A stretch of DNA of 64,000 bases from Rhodococcus sp. 1163 (GTDB lineage Bacteria; Actinomycetota; Actinomycetes; Mycobacteriales; Mycobacteriaceae), in contig NZ_MKKX01000024.1 in assembly GCF_002091985.1 (NCBI RefSeq), positions 62,001-126,000 on the forward strand. Direction: 5' to 3'. Under the pieces are notes generated by a model that was not told where the DNA came from, made no database searches, and was given only the letters and a program-made list of their open reading frames with translations. Below are positions 48,640-57,260 of the stretch, one piece after another. The translations under genes and the position numbers were made by a program. How positions within the stretch are numbered: the first letter of the stretch is position 1; each line of letters opens with the position of its first letter.

Positions 48640-49302
48640 TCAGTGATCCGCCCCGAGTTCACGGAAGAACACACGTGCTGCCTCGCCTGCACGTAGAGGG
48701 TCGCCTGCGGCTACGGCCTCGACCAGCGCGGCATGTTCGTCCACATAGTCGTTGTCGTGCTCGGCAGCGTGATGATCCATAGCCCGGCGGATCACCGGCA
48801 GTAGCGAATCGTAGAACTCCAGATAGATGGCGTTGTGGGAGGCGGCGACGATCGCGCGATGAAACTGCGCATCGATCGCGATCGCGTCCTCGCGAGACCG
48901 AGTTGTCCAGGCGAGGTTTCGTGCGGTGAGTGCCTCTCGTAGTGCGCGAATGTCGTCTCCGTCGGCTCGCTCGGCGGCAAGCGTAGCCGCAGTGACCTCG
49001 AGGGTGCGTCGTAGCTCGGTGACATCACGGTCCTGCGCGTCGGCAAAGTATTTTCCCAGTGCGCCACCCAGATCCGACACAGTCATCACATACGTTCCCG
49101 ATCCCTGCCGTCTCTCGAGCATTCCAGCGTGGACCAGTGCCTGCACGGCTTCGCGGACAGTGTTTCGACCGGTACCGGTGAGCTCGCACAGCTCGGGTTC
49201 TGCCGGAATGCGCGTACCGACCGGCCAACGCTTGGCCACGATCTCCTCGCGAAGCTGCGCAGTGACCTGTGATATCAGGCTGGAACGCTGAACTTGCTGC
49301 AC
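48640..49302 (-). CDS. FadR/FCD-type GntR transcriptional regulator
   Basis: 220 residues. The winged helix (1-70) has RSSLISQVTAQLREEIVAKRWPVGTRIPAEPELCELTGTGRNTVREAVQALVHAGMLERRQGSGTYV. The FCD ligand domain follows (ELRRTLEVTAATLAA, DAQFHRAIVAASHNAIYLEFYDSLLPVI, DEHAALVEAVAAGD), with candidate metal ligands Asp/His in DxxFH and later His residues. It is divergent from the CynX-type transporter, with a palindrome between the transporter's promoter boxes, and probably represses it. Confidence 0.88.
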   Translation of the reverse strand: MQQVQRSSLISQVTAQLREEIVAKRWPVGTRIPAEPELCELTGTGRNTVREAVQALVHAGMLERRQGSGTYVMTVSDLGGALGKYFADAQDRDVTELRRTLEVTAATLAAERADGDDIRALREALTARNLAWTTRSREDAIAIDAQFHRAIVAASHNAIYLEFYDSLLPVIRRAMDHHAAEHDNDYVDEHAALVEAVAAGDPLRAGEAARVFFRELGADH

Positions 49303-49348
49303 GCGTGACTCCCCGTTTTCTTCTCGATGTGTAGGCCAGTTTAAGGCT

Positions 49349-49378
49349 TTGCGTCAGATGATCCGGTCATCCTATGAT
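49349..49378 (+). promoter_or_regulatory. Promoter of the CynX-type gene with embedded palindrome
   Basis: TTGCGT (49349-49354), an 18-base spacer and TATGAT (49373-49378). The spacer contains GATGA-TCCGG-TCATC (49357-49371), whose arms are perfect inverted repeats, well placed for a GntR-family repressor to block polymerase. The predicted start of transcription coincides with GTG 49382/49385. Confidence 0.6.
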
Positions 49379-49384
49379 TCGGTG

Positions 49385-50623
49385 GTGAGTCCCGCTGCAG
49401 TAACAGAGTCGAACGACCGGACCCACGCTAGGCATCTGGTCCGAGGACGGCTACTCGTCTTCGCGGCCATCATTCTGTCTGCGCTGACATTGCGCGCCGC
49501 CGTGACCTCGATCAGCCCACTGTTCGGGCGTATCGGCGATGAACTCCACTTCGGATCCACGGTCGTCGGACTGGTCGGAATGCTTCCACCGGCGATGTTC
49601 GCCGTTTTCGGCCTTCTGACACCCCTCATCGTCAAGAGAATCGGTCTCGAGCGCGCCGCCCTCGTGGCGATGCTGGCGACGACCGGCGGTATGGCCACAC
49701 GAGCATTCGCGCCGGGGACCGGCTCGCTCCTCGCCTTGTCGGCACTCGCGCTGGCAGGTATGGGAATCGGAAACGTCGTTCTTCCACCGCTGGTGAAGCG
49801 CTACTTCTCCGATCGTCTGGCTGTCGTGAGCACCCTTTACATCTGTGCCATGCAGATCAGCACGATGGTTCCGCCGCTGGTGGCAGTTCCCGTCGCGGAG
49901 GCATATGGATGGCGCTTCTCGATCGGGATGTGGGCCGTCGTGGGCGTGGCGGCAGCAGTGCCGTGGCTCGGTGTCGTTCTCTCACGCCGTGAGCGTGATG
50001 GCAGGGAAGCGGCCAGCGCTGTGGCCGTGCAGGAGCATTCGGAAGGCAAAATCTGGCGCTCGTCGCTGGCATGGGGAATGGTCGGCATGTTCGCGATGAC
50101 CTCGTTCATCACCTACTCGATGCTGACCTGGCTACCGACGATCCTCACCGATTCGGGCATCAGTGAGGCCTTCGCCGGTGCCTCGGTCGCAGCGTTCGGC
50201 GGGATGGGTCTGATTTCCTCGCTGGCCGCCCCGTCGCTGTGCGCGCGCCTGCGCAACCCGTACGGCTTGGTCATCGCGGCTGCCGTTTTCTACCTCATCG
50301 GGTTCGCCGGACTGTATTTCTCGCCGACCGCCGGAACCGTTCTCTGGGTATGCCTCATCGGACTCGGCACGATGACATTCCCGATGTCGTTGACACTCAT
50401 CAATCTCCGCACCCGCACCCATGCCGGATCCTCGGCTCTCTCGGGATTCACCCAGGGCCTCGGATACGTCGTATCGGCCACCGGGCCGCTGTCGTTCGGA
50501 CTGCTGCACACGCTCTCCGGTGGCTGGGGTGTTCCGATGCTGCTCCTGACCGGATGTGTTGCGGTGCTGCTCGTCGGCGGGTACCTGTGCTGCCGCCCGC
50601 GCATGCTCGAAGACACCTGGTGA
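49385..50623 (+). CDS. CynX/NimT-family MFS transporter
   Basis: About 412 residues, 12 membrane segments. The family start RGRLLVFAAIILSALTLRAAVTSISPLFGRI resembles the cyanate (CynX) and nitroimidazole (NimT) transporter group. GLLTPLIVKRIGLERAALVAMLATTGGMATRAFAPGTG and GFTQGLGYVVSATGPLSFGLLH are also typical. The start is GTG 49385 (or 49382). The longer frame from TTG 49349 would put the promoter inside the gene. No cyanase gene is present, so the substrate is open; divergence from the FadR-type regulator suggests a small organic anion. Confidence 0.82.
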   Translation: MSPAAVTESNDRTHARHLVRGRLLVFAAIILSALTLRAAVTSISPLFGRIGDELHFGSTVVGLVGMLPPAMFAVFGLLTPLIVKRIGLERAALVAMLATTGGMATRAFAPGTGSLLALSALALAGMGIGNVVLPPLVKRYFSDRLAVVSTLYICAMQISTMVPPLVAVPVAEAYGWRFSIGMWAVVGVAAAVPWLGVVLSRRERDGREAASAVAVQEHSEGKIWRSSLAWGMVGMFAMTSFITYSMLTWLPTILTDSGISEAFAGASVAAFGGMGLISSLAAPSLCARLRNPYGLVIAAAVFYLIGFAGLYFSPTAGTVLWVCLIGLGTMTFPMSLTLINLRTRTHAGSSALSGFTQGLGYVVSATGPLSFGLLHTLSGGWGVPMLLLTGCVAVLLVGGYLCCRPRMLEDTW

Positions 50624-50660
50624 CCGCGGCGTCGTAACCCCGACGACCTCACGGGTACCG

Positions 50661-50697
50661 GTTTCGCCCCGTGAGAGCAAGTTAATCGACAGGTCAC
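50661..50697 (-). promoter_or_regulatory. Possible GlnR-like box upstream of narK
   Basis: Read on the minus strand: GTGAC-N6-ATTAA-N6-CTCAC-N5-GAAAC. GlnR boxes are tandem GTnAC-N6-GnAAC units; here two of four half-sites fit well, one poorly, and the last spacing is one base short. Plausible for nitrogen control of narK-nirBD but weak. Confidence 0.3.
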
Positions 50698-50763
50698 CGC
50701 AGGCAGCGCCCCCGCAACACTGTTTTTCTACCTTTGGGTCTCCCACGCGATCAGGAGGCCCAC

Positions 50764-52254
50764 GTGACCAGCATTCCCGAGGCACCATCAGCCCAAGATG
50801 CTTCGACAACGACGCCCGAGCGAGGAAGCGTTCCGGTGTCGATCAAGCACCGCATCAGCCACTGGAACTCCGAGGACGTCGAGGCATGGGAGGCCGGTGG
50901 CAAGACGATCGCGAAGCGGAATTTGATCTGGTCCGTCGTCGCCGAGCATGTCGGATTCTCCATCTGGTCGATCTGGTCCGTGATGGTTCTGTTCATGCCG
51001 GTGTCGGTCTACGGCATCGACGCGGCAGGCAAGTTCTTTCTCGTCGCGGTGCCAACGCTGGTCGGAGCAATCCTTCGGATTCCGTACACGTTTGCGACAG
51101 CCAAATTCGGCGGCCGTAACTGGACGATCTTCAGCGCCCTCGTCCTGCTGATCCCGACGATGCTGACCATGTACTTCATGCTCAACCCGGCGTCGTACAC
51201 CACCTACATCGTCGTCGCAGCCTTTGCCGGCCTCGGTGGTGGCAACTTCGCGTCCTCGATGACCAACATCAACGCCTTCTATCCGCAGCGCGAAAAGGGG
51301 TGGGCACTCGGGCTGAACGCCGGCGGTGGAAACATCGGTGTGCCTGTCATCCAACTCATCGGCCTGTTGGTCATCGCCACGATCGGCAACACGGCTCCCG
51401 AAATCGTGTGTGCCGTTTACCTCGTCTTCATCGCGATCGCCGCCGTCGGTGCCGCACTCTTCATGGACAACCTCGAGAATCAGAAGACCAACGGCCGCTC
51501 GATGATCGACGTTCTCAGGTTCTCCGATTCCTGGTGGATCGCGTTCCTCTACGTCGGAACGTTCGGCTCGTTCATCGGATTCAGTTTCGCGTTCGGTCAG
51601 GTTCTGCAGATCAATTTCCTTGCCGGCATCACCGATGGCGCACCCGCTACCGCAGCCCAGCAGGCACAAGCGTCGTTGCACGCAGCTCAGATTGCGTTTC
51701 TCGGACCTTTGCTCGGATCGATTTCACGACCTTTCGGTGGCAAGCTCGCCGACAAGATCGGTGGTGGCAAGATCACGCTGTACACGTTCGTGGCAATGGT
51801 CTTCTCCACCGGGATCCTGGTTGCCGCAGGCACGTGGGACGACAACACCGCAGGTGCTGCCACCGGAACCATGATGACCCTCTTCGTGATCGGGTTCATT
51901 CTCCTGTTCCTTCTGTCCGGCATCGGCAACGGTTCGGTTTACAAGATGATTCCTGCGATTTTCGCCGCCAAGTCTGTAGAACTGCAGGGCATGAGTATCG
52001 CGGAACAGCAGCATTGGTCGCGCAGGATGTCCGGTGCGCTCATCGGAATTGCCGGTGCCATAGGGGCTTTGGGTGGTGTGGGAATCAACCTCGTGCTGCG
52101 AGCTTCGTACTCGGGCGCGGCGAAGTCCGCAACCACGGCCTTCTGGGTGTTTCTCGTCTTCTATGTCGTGTGCTGTGCAGTGACGTGGGCCGTTTATCTA
52201 CGTAAGCCGCGGGTTCTCGAAGGCGAGAAGACGAACGCGTCCGTCGCGGTCTGA
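50764..52254 (+). CDS. narK: Nitrate/nitrite transporter NarK
   Basis: MFS transporter of the nitrate-nitrite porter family, 496 residues from GTG 50764 with AGGAGG 5 bases upstream. The signature region GLGGGNFASSMTNINAFYPQREKGWALGLNAGGGNIGVPVIQL holds the first nitrate signature, and FLLSGIGNGSVYKMIPAIFAAKS the second. About 12 segments; a 40-residue cytoplasmic start precedes helix 1. It feeds nitrite (and nitrate) to the NirBD enzyme encoded 54 bases downstream. Confidence 0.93.
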   Translation: MTSIPEAPSAQDASTTTPERGSVPVSIKHRISHWNSEDVEAWEAGGKTIAKRNLIWSVVAEHVGFSIWSIWSVMVLFMPVSVYGIDAAGKFFLVAVPTLVGAILRIPYTFATAKFGGRNWTIFSALVLLIPTMLTMYFMLNPASYTTYIVVAAFAGLGGGNFASSMTNINAFYPQREKGWALGLNAGGGNIGVPVIQLIGLLVIATIGNTAPEIVCAVYLVFIAIAAVGAALFMDNLENQKTNGRSMIDVLRFSDSWWIAFLYVGTFGSFIGFSFAFGQVLQINFLAGITDGAPATAAQQAQASLHAAQIAFLGPLLGSISRPFGGKLADKIGGGKITLYTFVAMVFSTGILVAAGTWDDNTAGAATGTMMTLFVIGFILLFLLSGIGNGSVYKMIPAIFAAKSVELQGMSIAEQQHWSRRMSGALIGIAGAIGALGGVGINLVLRASYSGAAKSATTAFWVFLVFYVVCCAVTWAVYLRKPRVLEGEKTNASVAV

Positions 52255-52266
52255 CTTCTTTTCTCC

Positions 52267-52281
52267 TCGAACATTGTTCGA
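52267..52281. repeat. TCGAAC-ATT-GTTCGA palindrome between narK and nirB
   Basis: A perfect 15-base odd palindrome 28 bases before nirB. It resembles the actinobacterial LexA box but has a 3-base rather than 4-base centre, so it is more likely an operator for another regulator or a small RNA hairpin. Confidence 0.4.
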
Positions 52282-52308
52282 CACGAAATTTGCGAAAGGA
52301 CAACTCAC

Positions 52309-54840
52309 GTGAAGAACGCGGTGGTTGTAGGACACGGCATGGTAGGTCACCGATTCGTGGAGGCGCTCCGCGCGCGAGACACCGCGTCCGAGTGGAAGGT
52401 GACAGTGCTCTGCGAGGAGGCATTGCCCGCCTACGACAGAGTGGGGCTTTCGTCCTATGTGGGCGCCTGGGATCACCGGGAGCTCGCACTGGCGGGCAAC
52501 GACTATCTCGACGACACAGGCGATCTCGGCAACACAGCCGTCGATCTGCGAATCGGTGTGCGAGCCGAGCACATCGACCGCGCAACGAAGACGGTCACGA
52601 CATCGACCGGAGAGACCGTCGACTACGACGCCCTCGTATTCGCTACCGGTTCCTACCCTTTCGTTCCTCCGATCACCGGGCACGATCGCCCGGAGTGCTT
52701 CGTCTACCGCACGCTCGACGACCTGGACCGGATCAGGACCTGCGCGGACGCCGCGGGTCCAGGCGCGGTGGGTGTCGTGGTGGGCGGAGGTCTACTCGGA
52801 CTCGAAGCAGCCAACGCGCTGCAGAAGATGGGCATGTCACCCCATGTCGTCGAATTCGCTCCGCGACTGATGCCGCTTCAGGTCGACGAGGGTGGTGGCG
52901 CGCTGTTGGCACGTCTGGTCACCGACCTCGGGCTGACCGTCCACACCGGTGTCGGCACCTCGTCGATCACCGAGAACGCCGATGGGGCAGGGCTTTCGGT
53001 GGAGTTGTCCGACGGCAGTGTCATCGATGCAGCGTTGCTGGTGTTCTCGGCCGGTGTGCGGCCACAGGATCGACTTGCTCGGGACTGCGGCCTCGAACTG
53101 GGTGAGCGCGGCGGAATTTTGGTGGACGTCGGTTGCCGCACGGTCGATCCCGATGTCTATGCCATCGGTGAATGTGCCGCGGTCGAAGGGACTTCCTACG
53201 GGCTCGTCGCCCCTGGCTATTCGACGGCAGAGGTCGTGGCCGACCGCTTGCTCGGCGGTGCAGCGGAATTCCCCGGTGCCGATTTGTCCACCAAGCTCAA
53301 GCTCATGGGTGTCGACGTCGCCAGCTTCGGCGACGCCATGGCTCTCACGCCGGGAGCGCTGGAGGTTGTCTTCAGTGACGCTCCCAAAGGGACGTACGCC
53401 AAGTTGGTCGTGTCCGACGATGCGAAGACTTTGCTCGGTGGAATCCTCGTCGGGGATGCTGCCGCGTACTCGATGCTTCGCCCGTTGGTCGGACGGCAAC
53501 TTCCCGGCGATCCAGCATCGTTGATCTCTCCTGCTGCCGAGGAAGTCGGGATCGGTGCGTTGCCGGATGATGCGGAGATCTGTTCGTGCAACGGCGTGAG
53601 CAAGGGTGCGATCTGCAACGCGATCGCGGAGGGGGCCGGTGATCTTGCGTCGGTGAAGAGTTGCACGAACGCCGGCACGACGTGTGGGGGATGCCTTCCG
53701 TCGATCAAGGCGCTTCTTGCCGCATCGGGTGTGGTGATGTCGAAGGCGCTGTGCGAGCACTTCGGTCAGTCTCGTGCCGAGCTGTTCGAGATCGTTCGGG
53801 CGACGAACACCCGCACGTTCTCCTCGCTGATCGTCAAGTACGGCAAGGGGACTGGATGCGACATCTGCAAGCCGGTCGTAGCTTCGATCCTGGCCTCGAC
53901 GTCCTCGGACCACATCCTCGACGGTGAGCAGGCATCTCTGCAGGACACCAACGATCATTTCCTGGCCAACATTCAGAAGAACGGCACGTATTCCGTTGTT
54001 CCACGTATGCCGGGAGGGGAGTGCACGGCGGAACAACTCATCGTCATCGGTGAGGTGGCACGAGATTTCGGTCTGTACACCAAGGTCACCGGTGGTCAGC
54101 GAATAGACATGTTCGGAGCCCGCGTGGAGCAGCTACCTGCGATCTGGAAGCGGTTGGTGGACGCCGGCATGGAATCCGGCCAGGCTTACGGTAAGTCGTT
54201 GCGCACGGTGAAGAGCTGCGTCGGATCGAGTTGGTGCCGTTACGGCGTCCAGGATTCGGTAGGGATGGCCGTTGACCTCGAGAATCGATACCGAGGTCTG
54301 CGCTCACCCCACAAGATCAAGTTCGGTGTCTCCGGTTGTGCTCGCGAATGTGCGGAGGCACGGAGTAAGGATGTCGGCGTCATCGCTACCGAAGGTGGTT
54401 GGAATCTGTACGTCGGCGGTAACGGTGGCCAATCGCCGAAGCATGCGCGGTTGCTCGCATCGAATCTCGACGACGCCACCCTCGTCAGCTACATCGACCG
54501 GTACCTCATGTTCTATGTCCGGACCGCGGACCGTTTGCAGCGGACGGCGCCGTGGCTCGACGCGCTCGATGGTGGTCTCGAGCATCTGAAGGCCGTCGTC
54601 TGCGAAGACAGCCTGGGGATCGGCGCCGAACTCGAGGCCGATATGGACCGCCATGTGGCCGGTTACAAGGACGAATGGGCAGGCGTTCTCGAGGACGAGG
54701 AGAAGTTGGGCAGATTCGTCTCGTTCGTGAATGTGCCCGAGGCGATCGATCCGACCATTGCGTTCGACGAGTCGGGTGAGCGCAAGGTTCCGGTGCTGAT
54801 GGGGATGCCGTCATCCGAACGGATGTGCACATCTGAGTAA
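52309..54840 (+). CDS. nirB: NADH-dependent nitrite reductase, large subunit
   Basis: Cytoplasmic six-electron reduction of nitrite to ammonium. 843 residues from GTG 52309. An N-terminal FAD/NAD(P)H oxidoreductase module (VVVGHGMVGHRFVEAL, VGVVVGGGLLGLEAANAL) is followed by two BFD-like [2Fe-2S] modules (ICSCNGVSKGAICNAI with KSCTNAGTTCGGCLPSI, and KGTGCDICKP). The C-terminal sulfite/nitrite reductase domain binds [4Fe-4S]-siroheme through C637-x5-C643 and C677-x3-C681. Followed by nirD after 57 bases. Confidence 0.95.
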   Translation: MKNAVVVGHGMVGHRFVEALRARDTASEWKVTVLCEEALPAYDRVGLSSYVGAWDHRELALAGNDYLDDTGDLGNTAVDLRIGVRAEHIDRATKTVTTSTGETVDYDALVFATGSYPFVPPITGHDRPECFVYRTLDDLDRIRTCADAAGPGAVGVVVGGGLLGLEAANALQKMGMSPHVVEFAPRLMPLQVDEGGGALLARLVTDLGLTVHTGVGTSSITENADGAGLSVELSDGSVIDAALLVFSAGVRPQDRLARDCGLELGERGGILVDVGCRTVDPDVYAIGECAAVEGTSYGLVAPGYSTAEVVADRLLGGAAEFPGADLSTKLKLMGVDVASFGDAMALTPGALEVVFSDAPKGTYAKLVVSDDAKTLLGGILVGDAAAYSMLRPLVGRQLPGDPASLISPAAEEVGIGALPDDAEICSCNGVSKGAICNAIAEGAGDLASVKSCTNAGTTCGGCLPSIKALLAASGVVMSKALCEHFGQSRAELFEIVRATNTRTFSSLIVKYGKGTGCDICKPVVASILASTSSDHILDGEQASLQDTNDHFLANIQKNGTYSVVPRMPGGECTAEQLIVIGEVARDFGLYTKVTGGQRIDMFGARVEQLPAIWKRLVDAGMESGQAYGKSLRTVKSCVGSSWCRYGVQDSVGMAVDLENRYRGLRSPHKIKFGVSGCARECAEARSKDVGVIATEGGWNLYVGGNGGQSPKHARLLASNLDDATLVSYIDRYLMFYVRTADRLQRTAPWLDALDGGLEHLKAVVCEDSLGIGAELEADMDRHVAGYKDEWAGVLEDEEKLGRFVSFVNVPEAIDPTIAFDESGERKVPVLMGMPSSERMCTSE

Positions 54841-54897
54841 CCGCTACTTAACGACCAAGAAACACGGGCAACGTGCAATAGCACCAGGAGGTACGTG

Positions 54898-55311
54898 ATG
54901 ACTGTCATCGAGTCTCGAACCAGCACCACCAGAAACAGGAACCAGCAGCTGCCCACGACATCGGGCACCGAATCCGCGCGCTCGTGGACTGCCGCGTGCA
55001 CTGTCGACGCGCTCGTTCCTGGACGAGGCGTCGCCGTTCTGCTGAGAGGAGGCACCCAAGTGGCGTTGTTCGCCTTGCCCGATGCGCGCGTGTTCGCGGT
55101 CGGCAACATCGATCCGTTCGGCCGGGCAGCAGTCATGTCCAGGGGTCTCGTCGGCGACCGGAGCGGTGAACCCACCGTGGCCTCGCCGTTGCTCAAGCAG
55201 GTCTTCTCTCTTCTCGACGGCCGATGCCTCGACGTCAGCGACATCTCGCTCGGATCTTTCGAGACCAAGATCTCGGGCGGCGTGATTTTCGTGCGTGGCG
55301 CATCGACATGA
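54898..55311 (+). CDS. nirD: Nitrite reductase small subunit NirD
   Basis: 137 residues from ATG 54898, with AGGAGG 6 bases upstream. Rieske-like fold without the Cys/His cluster ligands, as is normal for NirD: WTAACTVDALVPGRGVAVLLRGGTQVALFALPDARVFAVGNIDPFGRAAVMSRGLVGD and SPLLKQVFSLLDGRCLD. The stop overlaps the next gene as ATGA. Partner of NirB. Confidence 0.92.
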   Translation: MTVIESRTSTTRNRNQQLPTTSGTESARSWTAACTVDALVPGRGVAVLLRGGTQVALFALPDARVFAVGNIDPFGRAAVMSRGLVGDRSGEPTVASPLLKQVFSLLDGRCLDVSDISLGSFETKISGGVIFVRGAST

Positions 55312-56528
55312 GCTCGACTGCCGAGACCGGGGAACCTCTGGCAGGATTCGCCGTCGGTATCACCGCGTCGCGGCGCGCCGAGGAGTTCGCGACGCTACTC
55401 GTTCGGCGTGGGGCCTCGGTAATGCACGCACCGGCCATCCGGATCATTCCGCTGTCCGACGACGCCGAACTGGAACGCGTCACCGCCAGCATCATCGCCG
55501 ATCCGCCGACGATCACCGTCGCAACGACGGGAATCGGATTTCGAGGCTGGATCGAGGCAGCCGACGGTTGGGGGCAGGCCGAAAGCCTTGGAGCAGCACT
55601 TGCGTCGTCGCGACTGCTGGCTCGTGGGCCGAAAGCCAAGGGGGCAATCCGTGCAGCCGACCTACGCGAAGATTGGTCACCGGCATCGGAATCTTCGACA
55701 GAAGTGCTCGAACATCTTCTCGCAGAGGGAGTCGAAGGCAAACGGATTGCGGTGCAACTCCACGGCGCAACAACGGAGTGGGAACCGGTTCCGGACTTTT
55801 GTAAGGCATTGCGTTCCGCCGGAGCCGAAGTGGTGCCCGTTCCAGTGTACCGCTGGATCGCACCGGACGACAGCGTTCCGATGGACCGCATGATCGAAGC
55901 AGTCATCGTCGGAGATCTCGACGCCATCAGCTTCACGAGTGCGCCCGCAGTGGCGTCCCTGCTGATGCGAGCACACGAGAACGGCGTTCTCGAACCTTTG
56001 CTGCAATCGATGCGTACCCGGGTGCTGCCGGTATGTGTAGGACCGATCACCGCCGCGCCTCTCGAACAACTGAACGTCGCGACGACGCAACCGGCCCGTG
56101 CTCGCCTCGGGGCGCTGGCGCGTCATATTGCGGAGGAACTACCGCGACGCGCCCAACTCATGAGCGCGGGCGGCCACATGCTGAGCGTGCGCGGTAAATG
56201 TGTCGTGGTCGACGGCGAGGTGCGTTCGGTATCCCCGGCGGGCATGGCACTGCTCAAGACTTTGTCGACGCGCCCTGGGCGAGTGGTATCCCGGGAAGAT
56301 CTACTCGCATCGCTACCCGGCGGCGGGGGAGATACTCACGCCGTCGAAACGGCCATGACTCGGCTCCGCTCTGCCCTCGGCGCACCGAAGGCCATTCACA
56401 CCGTGGTCAAACGAGGCTACCGGCTTGCGGTCGACGAACCCGAGGTCAGCGAGGAGTGCGAAGAGTCCGAGATGCCCGAACGAACTTCCATGTCCGCAAT
56501 GCCCATCTGCGAAGGGAGCAAGTACTAG
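55308..56528 (+). CDS. Uroporphyrinogen-III synthase fused to an OmpR-type winged helix
   Basis: 406 residues. The HemD domain (about 1-265: GFAVGITASRRAEEFATLLVRRGASVMHAPAIRI, GKRIAVQLHG, FTSAPAVASLLM) cyclises hydroxymethylbilane to the siroheme/haem precursor. A C-terminal DNA-binding domain (about 290-385: VVDGEVRSVSPAGMALLKTLSTRPGRVVSREDLLASLPG, HAVETAMTRLRSALG, HTVVKRGYRLAV) is of PhoB type. The same fusion is known in mycobacteria (Rv0260c). It starts inside the nirD stop and abuts the CbiX-like gene, linking siroheme synthesis to nitrite reduction. The wHTH suggests it also regulates transcription; targets unknown. Confidence 0.9.
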   Translation: MSSTAETGEPLAGFAVGITASRRAEEFATLLVRRGASVMHAPAIRIIPLSDDAELERVTASIIADPPTITVATTGIGFRGWIEAADGWGQAESLGAALASSRLLARGPKAKGAIRAADLREDWSPASESSTEVLEHLLAEGVEGKRIAVQLHGATTEWEPVPDFCKALRSAGAEVVPVPVYRWIAPDDSVPMDRMIEAVIVGDLDAISFTSAPAVASLLMRAHENGVLEPLLQSMRTRVLPVCVGPITAAPLEQLNVATTQPARARLGALARHIAEELPRRAQLMSAGGHMLSVRGKCVVVDGEVRSVSPAGMALLKTLSTRPGRVVSREDLLASLPGGGGDTHAVETAMTRLRSALGAPKAIHTVVKRGYRLAVDEPEVSEECEESEMPERTSMSAMPICEGSKY

Positions 56529-57260
56529 ATGAAATCAGATCCTGCCCTCGTCCTGGTAGCCCACGGGACCAGAAATCCGCGCGGCGTGGAGATGATCGCC
56601 GAATTGGCCGATGCCGTGAGCGGACAGGTCGGCCCGTCGAGGGTTGCTTTCGTCGATGTACTCGGACCCTCTCCATCCGAGCTTCTTCGCGAGGTCCATG
56701 GTCCTGCCGTCGTGGTCCCGGCATTTTTGGCCTCGGGTTACCACGTACACACCGACGTACCCCGTGAGGTCACCGACAGCGGTCACCGGAGCGTGAAAGT
56801 CACTCGCGCACTCGGACCGGATCCGGTGCTCGCCAGGGTGCTGCTGGAACGACTGAGCGACGCAGGATGGCGCCCAGGGGACGCCGTCGTCCTCGCCGCA
56901 GCAGGTTCGTCCGATGCACGGGCACAACTCGAGCACCGACGTGCCGCTGACATGCTCGCGCGGATCGCCCGCGTCGAAGTCGCCGTGGCCCATATCGCCA
57001 TCGCGTCCCCCGCAAACAGGGTCGTCCCAGACACAGTCACCGCCCTGCGTGCACAGGGACACGGCCGAGTGTTCCTGGCCTCGTATCTACTTGCGCGCGG
57101 CCTCTTTCACAATCGACTCGCCGAGGCAGGCGCCGACGGCGTCGCCGAACCGCTGGGTGTGCACCCCGCCATCGTCGACCTCGTCGTGGATCGATACCAC
57201 GAAGGTGCTCGGCAGTTCAACGCACGATCGGCAGCAGTTCCACCGGTTCGGTCGAGCTGA
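56529..57260 (+). CDS. Sirohydrochlorin chelatase, CbiX/SirB family
   Basis: 243 residues, starting immediately after the previous stop. Two chelatase half-domains: ALVLVAHGTRNPRGVEMIAELADAV (active-site His10), AVVVPAFLASGYHVHTDVP, then VVLAAAGSSDARAQLEHRRAADML and VFLASYLLARGLFHNRLAEAGADGVAEPLG. It should insert iron (siroheme) or cobalt into sirohydrochlorin. Next to nirBD the siroheme role is the more likely. The last 44 bases overlap the opposing MobA-MoeA gene tail-to-tail. Confidence 0.9.
   Translation: MKSDPALVLVAHGTRNPRGVEMIAELADAVSGQVGPSRVAFVDVLGPSPSELLREVHGPAVVVPAFLASGYHVHTDVPREVTDSGHRSVKVTRALGPDPVLARVLLERLSDAGWRPGDAVVLAAAGSSDARAQLEHRRAADMLARIARVEVAVAHIAIASPANRVVPDTVTALRAQGHGRVFLASYLLARGLFHNRLAEAGADGVAEPLGVHPAIVDLVVDRYHEGARQFNARSAAVPPVRSS

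Noticed and set aside
52267..52281. LexA/SOS box before nirB
   Set aside because: The centre is 3 bases instead of the 4 required, and nirB is not a DNA repair gene.
52837..54036. 399-codon open frame antisense to nirB
   Set aside because: Opposite a full-length NirB with all cluster cysteines; shadow frame has no homology.
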